Assembly (NCBI GenBank): GCA_944390305.1
Contig: CALXPX010000041.1
Location: 1 to 9,983, forward strand
Length of the DNA stretch: 9,983 nt
Direction: 5' to 3'
Source of the DNA: an uncultured Clostridia bacterium
Lineage (GTDB): Bacteria; Bacillota; Clostridia; TANB77; CAG-508
The notes beneath the pieces are model-generated. The model did not search any database and was not told the DNA's origin. It saw only the letters and a program-made list of their open reading frames with translations. Both the position numbers and the translations under genes were made by a program. Below are positions 6,071 through 9,983 of the stretch, one piece after another (within the stretch, counting starts at the first letter, position 1; each line of letters starts with the position of its first letter).

Positions 6071-6547
6071 TTATAAATTATTTATCCAATTCCCCACTTC
6101 TTTTTCAGATGTTTTCATATTATTACCATCAAATACAATATTTTCTTCTTTTTCTATTTTCGAGTTCGGACATAACTCTTTTATTTCTTTAAATGTTCTA
6201 CCTATCCATCCACCATTTGTTGCAAACGGAATTATTTTTTTACCTGATAAATCATATTGTTTCAAAAATGTTCTAATAACTGGAGCTATAGTATACCACC
6301 ATACTGGTGTTCCTAAAATAATTTCATCATAATTATTTAAATTAATATTTACACTTTCAATTTCTGGTGTTTTTTTAGCTGTTTCATTATTCTGTTCTAA
6401 TCTTACTACTACATCATAATCTTCATTATATGGAACTTTAGGTTTTATTTCTAAAATATCACATTTTAATCTTTCTTTTATTTTTTCTGCAATTTTTTTA
6501 GTATTATTTGTGTAAGTAAAGTATACAATTAATTTTTTATTATTCAT
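6071..6547 (-). CDS. Flavodoxin
   Basis: This is a 158-residue FMN-binding electron carrier of ordinary flavodoxin length. The phosphate loop is TYTNNT (11-16) after the first strand LIVYF. The isoalloxazine-binding loops are GTPVWWYTIAPV (79-90), with the aromatic W83/W84/Y85, and FATNGGWIGRT (108-118). The GTPVWW pattern suits the flavodoxin_4-type proteins common in Clostridia rather than the long-chain nitrogen-fixation type. It has a GGAAGG ribosome site before the ATG and is followed after 32 bases by the DUF362 gene, which suggests the two act together. The predicted role is soluble low-potential electron transfer in the cytoplasm; the partner is inferred only from the operon. Confidence 0.92.
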   Translation of the reverse strand: MNNKKLIVYFTYTNNTKKIAEKIKERLKCDILEIKPKVPYNEDYDVVVRLEQNNETAKKTPEIESVNINLNNYDEIILGTPVWWYTIAPVIRTFLKQYDLSGKKIIPFATNGGWIGRTFKEIKELCPNSKIEKEENIVFDGNNMKTSEKEVGNWINNL

Positions 6548-6592
6548 TTTATATCCTTCCTTTTTATTTTTTATATTAATAATAACAAATTT

Positions 6593-6619
6593 ATTTTACT
6601 TATATATAATTTTAGTCAA
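6593..6619 (-). promoter_or_regulatory. Possible promoter of the flavodoxin/DUF362 operon
   Basis: On the minus strand TTGACT (6619-6614) is followed by TAAAAT (6598-6593) with a 15-base spacer, which is shorter than ideal. The region is almost pure A/T, so other -10 boxes are possible. A promoter is expected here because a strong terminator lies just upstream at 6686-6721. Confidence 0.35.
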
Positions 6620-6685
6620 TATTTTTTTATTTTAAACATATATTTTTAATAAAAAAATAAAAATATGTAATAAAATAAAGTATAT

Positions 6686-6721
6686 AAAAAATTTTAGTAG
6701 ACAATACTGTCTACTAAAATT
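6686..6721 (-). terminator. Rho-independent terminator after the CBS gene
   Basis: A perfect 13-bp inverted repeat (attttagtagaca / tgtctactaaaat, 14 bp with the flanking A-T pair) has an ATAC loop. On the minus strand it is followed at once by a run of T (aaaaa at 6686-6690 of the plus strand), 14 bases after the CBS stop. The plus strand lacks a T-run, so it acts on minus-strand transcripts. The stem is long and symmetric enough that it could also be an operator. Confidence 0.85.
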
Positions 6722-6735
6722 AAAAAAGCAATTAC

Positions 6736-7182
6736 TTATTCTGCATTTTTACTTCTATTTTTATCACAAATTCCTTCTATAGTGCAAAAAACTTCTTGTT
6801 TTCCTATTTTATTATCATTGTTTACCAAATCTTCTAAAGTTAAAATTCCTATTACATTATTGTTATTGTCACAAACAGGAAGTCTTCTTATTTGGTTTTT
6901 AGACATAATATTTTCTGCATTTTTCATGTCATCATTTTCTTTACATGTGCAAATATTACATGTCATTATGTCACTTACAGGTGTATTTTTTACATCTTTA
7001 TCACAAGCAATACCTCTTAAAATTATATCTCTGTCTGTTACAATACCACAAACTCCCGAATTTTCATCACATACAGGTATTGCACCTATATGATTTTCAT
7101 TCATTATCTTACAAACTTGATCTAATTTAACATCTGGTGTAATAAAACACACATTATTTTGCATACAATCCTTTACTTTCAT
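6736..7182 (-). CDS. Two-CBS-domain protein, Cys-rich
   Basis: This 148-residue protein consists of a CBS pair. CBS1 runs from about 1 to 62 (MKVKDCMQNNVCFITPDVKLDQVCKIM...GIVTDRDI) and CBS2 from about 66 to 122 (VSDIMTCNICTC...QIRRLPVCDNNNNVIGILTLEDLV). CBS pairs commonly sense adenosine nucleotides such as AMP, ATP or S-adenosylmethionine. The striking feature is 12 Cys in 148 residues (6, 12, 24, 38, 45, 60, 75, 78, 80, 104, 133, 139), far above the usual 1-2 %. Several are at normally conserved hydrophobic or valine positions, for example PVCD twice and MTCNICTC. This suggests metal binding or redox sensitivity, but no standard metal motif is clear. A GGGAG ribosome site lies before the ATG. 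It follows the antiporter gene and ends at a strong terminator; an inverted repeat lies upstream (7200-7231). Confidence 0.92.
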   Translation of the reverse strand: MKVKDCMQNNVCFITPDVKLDQVCKIMNENHIGAIPVCDENSGVCGIVTDRDIILRGIACDKDVKNTPVSDIMTCNICTCKENDDMKNAENIMSKNQIRRLPVCDNNNNVIGILTLEDLVNNDNKIGKQEVFCTIEGICDKNRSKNAE

Positions 7183-7199
7183 ATTTTTCTCCCTTCTTT

Positions 7200-7231
7200 A
7201 ATATAAACAATTATTTTGCCTTGTTTATATT
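7200..7231. promoter_or_regulatory. Inverted repeat upstream of the CBS gene
   Basis: Perfect 11-base arms (aatataaacaa and ttgtttatatt) are separated by 10 bases, ending 17 bases before the CBS start codon and just beyond its ribosome site. It could be a regulator-binding site or a leader hairpin near the ribosome site. It does not look like a terminator because no T-run follows on either strand. The binding protein is unknown. Confidence 0.5.
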
Positions 7232-7331
7232 TTATAAAATTGTCACATAATTATTTTTTGTAAATGTAAAAAAAATATTCAAGCAAAGATTTTTATATTT
7301 AGAAAATTTTTCCATTTTTATAAATTTAATT

Positions 7332-8300
7332 TTATACCATGCACCATATATATATGATATATACTATAATTAACAAAAATCCCCATTTTCTATTAAGTAC
7401 ATTTTTAGGGTTAAAAGTTGCTATCAACTGCAAAAACATTGTTACTGCTATTAAAATTAATATACTCTCATTAAAATCTGTAGCAAATATTAAAGGATTA
7501 ATTGCTGCACCTAATCCTACTAAAAAGCAAAGATTTAAAATATTAGAACCTGATATATTTCCTAATAATAAATCTGTTTCATTTCTCTTAGCAGATATAA
7601 TTCCAGTTATGATTTCAGGAAGAGCTGTTCCCGCAGCTACTATTGTCATTCCTATAAATCTTTCAGATAATCCTAATTTACTTGCAATTATTACAGAATT
7701 ATCAACGACAAAATCTGAACCAAACTTTAATCCTAAGATTCCTAAAATCATATAAATAATAATTGTACCTACAGGATAATTCTCTTTTTCCCTTACTTCT
7801 TTTAGAATCTCTTCATCCATTTTTTGATCTTTAATTTTATTTTCTTCATATATTGTATATATAATATATAATACTGTAAATAGTAAAAGTACTATTCCTT
7901 GCCATCTATAAATTACATGAGCCTCTCCTATTTTGTTAGTGTTTCCTAAAAATAAAAGAAGAAGCATAGCCACAATTCCAATTGGAAGATGTACTTTAAT
8001 AATTCTTTTATTAAATTTTACAGGCCTTATTAAACTTGTAATTCCTATAACTAATAAGAAATTACATATACAGCTTCCTATTGCATTTCCAATTATCAAA
8101 TCAGAATGACCATCTATTGCAGATGTAATTGTGATAAATATTTCTGGAAGAGACGTCCCAACTGCAACTATTGTCAAACCTATAAGCATCTCAGATAAAC
8201 CAAATCTTTTTGCAATACTTGTAGCTGCTCTAACTAATAAATCCGCTCCTTTTATTAAAAAAACAAAACCTACAACTACAAGTATTATTTCTAATATCAA
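7332..8300 (-). CDS. CaCA-family Na+/Ca2+ antiporter (YrbG-like)
   Basis: This integral membrane exchanger of about 322 residues carries the two inverted alpha repeats of the CaCA superfamily. GLTIVAVGTSLPE ends near residue 53 (GTSLPE 48-53) and GMTIVAAGTALPE near 229 (GTALPE 224-229); their Glu residues are the expected cation ligands. About ten hydrophobic helices are visible. The halves are separated by a charged cytoplasmic loop (about 150-177, EENKIKDQKMDEE...). The family moves Ca2+ or related cations out in exchange for Na+ or H+. The frame extends to a TTG at 8354, but no ribosome site stands there. I prefer the TTG at 8300, which has AAAGGTGG 8 bases upstream and gives the usual family start. 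The predicted promoter lies at 8389-8417. Confidence 0.9.
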   Translation of the reverse strand: MILEIILVVVGFVFLIKGADLLVRAATSIAKRFGLSEMLIGLTIVAVGTSLPEIFITITSAIDGHSDLIIGNAIGSCICNFLLVIGITSLIRPVKFNKRIIKVHLPIGIVAMLLLLFLGNTNKIGEAHVIYRWQGIVLLLFTVLYIIYTIYEENKIKDQKMDEEILKEVREKENYPVGTIIIYMILGILGLKFGSDFVVDNSVIIASKLGLSERFIGMTIVAAGTALPEIITGIISAKRNETDLLLGNISGSNILNLCFLVGLGAAINPLIFATDFNESILILIAVTMFLQLIATFNPKNVLNRKWGFLLIIVYIIYIWCMV

Positions 8301-8388
8301 AATATTTTCCACCTTTCTTTTGTATCTTCTATTTTTATATATTAATATGTACAATATTTTTCGTTTTAGTCTATTTTATAGTATTTTA

Positions 8389-8417
8389 ATTATATTTTTA
8401 ATTTTATTTTTTTTCAA
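8389..8417 (-). promoter_or_regulatory. Predicted promoter of the antiporter gene
   Basis: On the minus strand TTGAAA (8417-8412), a 17-base spacer and a consensus TATAAT (8394-8389) lie in the 186 bases between asnA and the antiporter. The leader would be about 80 bases. I see no clear terminator after asnA, so some read-through from asnA is possible. Confidence 0.65.
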
Positions 8418-8486
8418 GTCAAAAACAGAATTTGTGTTTATTTTTCGTAATAATTGTAATAATATAAATATTTAAAATTTATAGAT

Positions 8487-9473
8487 CTATAGTACTTTTA
8501 TTCCCATTTTTTGACATTTAAGTAATTCTTCTTTGCTCCAAAATCCTACTTGAACTTCTCCAATATGCATTTTTTCTAACAATAGCATACAAAGTCTAGA
8601 TTGACCTATTCCTCCGCCTATAGTATATGGCAATTCTTCATTTATAACCATTTTATGATATTTTTGTTTTAACCTTTCTTCACACATACTCTTTTTTACT
8701 TGAGATATCATAGATTCTTTATCAACTCTTATTCCCATTGATGTTATTTCTAATGGTATTCCTAGTTTACTATGCCATATAAGCAAATCTCCATTTAATT
8801 TCCAATCATCATAATCTGGACTTCTAAAATCATGTTCTTTGCCTGACTTTAATTTATCTCCTATTCCAATTATAAAAACTGTTCCATATTTTTTCGTAAT
8901 TAAATATTCTCTTTCCTTTGCACTTTTGTCTTTATATAAATCTTCTAATTCTTGAGCAGTAATAAAATATACACTTTTAGCTAATTTATAACTAAATACT
9001 GGATATTCCTTTTTTATATATCTTGCTGTAGTTCTAATTGCTTTATAAATAGCTGTAACTACTGCTTTAAGTGTATCTATGTTTCTTTCTTCTTTAGAAA
9101 TTACCTTTTCCCAATCCCATTGATCTACTAAATAAGAATGAATGCTATCTATTTTTTCGTCCTTTCTAATTGCTGTCATGTCTGTGCAAATTCCACTACC
9201 TTCTTCAAAACCATATTGTTTTAGTGCAAATCTCTTCCATTTTGCTAGTGATTGAACTATTTCTAAATATTGCCCTGAAACTTCAAAATCTACTGCTCTT
9301 TCTTTTCCATTTAAGTTATCTTGCAAACCTGTTTTTGAATCTATAAAAAGAGGGGCAGAAACTTTTATAAGATTTAATCTAGTTAATAATTCCTTTTCAA
9401 AATGTTGTTTTACTTTTGTAATTGCTTCTTGTGTTTTTATAACATCTAATTTACTTTCGTATTGTTTTTCCAT
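8487..9473 (-). CDS. asnA: Aspartate-ammonia ligase (asparagine synthetase A)
   Basis: This 328-residue cytoplasmic enzyme makes asparagine from aspartate, ATP and ammonia, giving AMP and pyrophosphate. Length matches the family (about 330). Family signatures are APLFIDSKTGLQDNLNG (40-56), SGQYLEIVQSLAKWKRFAL (66-84), HSYLVDQWDWEKV (112-124), and the C-terminal ATP-site segment GGGIGQSRLCMLLL (286-299) followed by GEVQVGFW. It uses the class II aminoacyl-tRNA synthetase fold, related to AspRS and AsnRS. The ATG at 9473 has AGGAGG 8 bases upstream. Expression is controlled by the T-box leader upstream with an Asn specifier. A short Asn-rich ORF lies between the terminator and asnA, its stop codon running into the asnA ribosome site. 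Confidence 0.97.
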   Translation of the reverse strand: MEKQYESKLDVIKTQEAITKVKQHFEKELLTRLNLIKVSAPLFIDSKTGLQDNLNGKERAVDFEVSGQYLEIVQSLAKWKRFALKQYGFEEGSGICTDMTAIRKDEKIDSIHSYLVDQWDWEKVISKEERNIDTLKAVVTAIYKAIRTTARYIKKEYPVFSYKLAKSVYFITAQELEDLYKDKSAKEREYLITKKYGTVFIIGIGDKLKSGKEHDFRSPDYDDWKLNGDLLIWHSKLGIPLEITSMGIRVDKESMISQVKKSMCEERLKQKYHKMVINEELPYTIGGGIGQSRLCMLLLEKMHIGEVQVGFWSKEELLKCQKMGIKVL

Positions 9474-9485
9474 AAACTTTTCCTC

Positions 9486-9572
9486 CTATTTTGGATATAA
9501 TTTATACTTTTTTATTAAAGTGATAAGTATAGAATCACTAAGAAATAAATTATTATTATTGCCATCTTCCAT
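9486..9572 (-). CDS. Short Asn-rich ORF, candidate asnA leader peptide
   Basis: This 28-codon ORF begins ATG at 9572 and encodes a peptide starting MEDGNNNN and ending LYPK. An AAGGTG ribosome site is correctly spaced (7 bases) before the ATG. Four consecutive AAT codons (5-8) encode asparagine, the product of the next gene. The stop codon TAG at 9486-9488 directly abuts the GGAGG of asnA, an arrangement typical of translational coupling. It lies after the T-box terminator, so it is made only when transcription is allowed through. Such a peptide could make asnA translation depend on charged Asn-tRNA. A/T-rich DNA makes AAT runs fairly common, so chance is possible. Confidence 0.5.
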   Translation of the reverse strand: MEDGNNNNLFLSDSILITLIKKYKLYPK

Positions 9573-9605
9573 ATAAAATCACCTTCTTTTTTTATTTAGG
9601 ATAAC

Positions 9606-9647
9606 AAAAAAACAGTATTATCCCTTATACAAGGGACGAATACTGTT
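9606..9647 (-). terminator. T-box-controlled terminator upstream of asnA
   Basis: On the minus strand AACAGTATT pairs with AATACTGTT, and inside this AAGGGA pairs with TCCCTT around a short loop. A run of T (plus-strand aaaaa at 9606-9610) follows. The stem lies just after the AGGGTGGTACCGCG T-box sequence, which would form the competing antiterminator when uncharged tRNA-Asn binds. Confidence 0.9.
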
Positions 9648-9921
9648 TATATCCGCGGTACCACCCTATTTATTATAAAATAAATAAGATATATATTTTC
9701 ATATAACTAATTACTTTCTTATTTTTATTTTATAATCACTTTTATCGGTTCCAACAAACCTAGTAATATGATTACGGATTACTGCCGTCCTAGTCTACTT
9801 TCATTTCAATTTCGGTAGGAAACTCATGAGTGTTATTCACAATAACCTTATATTACTGGCTCACACCGTACCCAGCTCGCTGAAATAGTATTATTGCTAC
9901 TTCTCTCAATCAACGTCTATA
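9648..9921 (-). promoter_or_regulatory. T-box riboswitch, Asn specifier (AAC), controlling asnA
   Basis: This leader RNA senses uncharged tRNA-Asn. The conserved T-box AGGGTGGTACCGCG lies at 9654-9667 on the minus strand. Stem I features are visible: GAGAGAAGTAG (loop E side), GAGCTGGGTACGGTGTGAGCC (distal loop region) and GTGAATAACACTCATGAG. In the last, GAAT is followed by AAC (9834-9832), an Asn codon, and then A, as expected for a specifier. The UGG of the T-box bulge would pair with the tRNA acceptor end. Under Asn starvation the antiterminator forms and asnA is read. A local GTTATT/AATAAC pairing could partly hide the specifier, a minor oddity. Confidence 0.93.
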
Positions 9922-9926
9922 TTTCT

Positions 9927-9955
9927 ATTTTACACTTTATTTATCGTTTTGTCAA
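9927..9955 (-). promoter_or_regulatory. Promoter of the asnA T-box transcript
   Basis: On the minus strand a consensus TTGACA (9955-9950) is followed by 17 bases and TAAAAT (9932-9927), an almost ideal sigma-A promoter. The predicted start near 9920 leads directly into T-box stem I. The remaining bases to the window end hold no gene I can support. Confidence 0.85.
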
Positions 9956-9983
9956 TATCTTAATTTATCTAAAGACATATTAT

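Noticed and set aside
6782..7130. Two plus-strand open frames opposite the CBS gene
   Set aside because: They are antisense shadows of a well-supported domain protein and show no family pattern.
8301..8354. Upstream extension of the antiporter from a TTG at 8354
   Set aside because: The extra 18 residues are basic and unlike the family start, and there is no ribosome site there. AAAGGTGG is well placed for the TTG at 8300.
7339..8475. Plus-strand open frames of 138 and 114 codons opposite the antiporter
   Set aside because: They mirror the two alpha repeats of the antiporter on the other strand and have no independent start signals.
8480..8491. 12-base palindrome tatagatctata at the end of asnA
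   Set aside because: It has no loop and no following T-run, so it is not a terminator; such short A/T-rich palindromes arise by chance.
1..9983. CRISPR array, insertion sequence, tRNA or rRNA gene
   Set aside because: I saw no repeat-spacer pattern, transposase, terminal repeats, or RNA gene sequence other than the T-box leader.

Overview
The window is very AT-rich (roughly a quarter G+C by eye), with AAGGAG-type ribosome sites, TTG as well as ATG starts, short intergenic gaps and a T-box leader. This points to a low-GC Firmicute, most likely Clostridia; the sequence does not let me name the species. Almost every gene is on the minus strand. The one clear exception is an HxlR-type regulator.

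Minus-strand blocks, in transcription order from the right end: (1) asnA (asparagine synthetase A, 9473-8487), preceded by a consensus promoter (9927-9955), a full T-box leader with an AAC (Asn) specifier, a T-box terminator (9606-9647), and an unlisted 28-codon ORF (9572-9486) that carries four consecutive Asn codons and whose stop codon runs into the asnA ribosome site. (2) A Na+/Ca2+-type antiporter (8300-7332), with its own promoter, then a Cys-rich two-CBS-domain protein (7182-6736) ending at a strong terminator (6686-6721). (3) A flavodoxin (6547-6071) and a DUF362 putative Fe-S protein (6038-5160), 32 bp apart and probably co-transcribed. (4) The plus-strand HxlR regulator (4707-5027), divergent from the next block across a 305-bp intergenic region that holds facing promoters and AAAGT/ACTTT inverted repeats. 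(5) A degenerate metallo-beta-lactamase-like protein (4401-3604), a zinc-type macrodomain protein (3543-2728) and a class M sirtuin, SirTM (2753-1911), whose start lies inside the macrodomain gene. (6) A YjbR/MmcQ-like protein (1784-1113) and a NUDIX hydrolase (1081-467), with their own promoter, then a 66-residue membrane protein (407-207). (7) The first 42 codons of a flavodoxin-domain protein running off the left edge.

The most interesting region is about 467-5027. SirTM (predicted ADP-ribosyl transfer from NAD+) and the Zn-macrodomain (predicted removal of ADP-ribose) form a known writer/eraser pair. Its usual partners, a lipoylated GcvH-like carrier and an LplA2-type ligase, do not occur in this window. 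Instead the pair sits behind a metal-site-degenerate MBL-like protein, opposite a possible Cys-based redox regulator, and close to a NUDIX hydrolase that could in principle process ADP-ribose. The second highlight is the possible two-layer asparagine control of asnA: a T-box followed by an Asn-rich leader ORF. Both are hypotheses from sequence reading.
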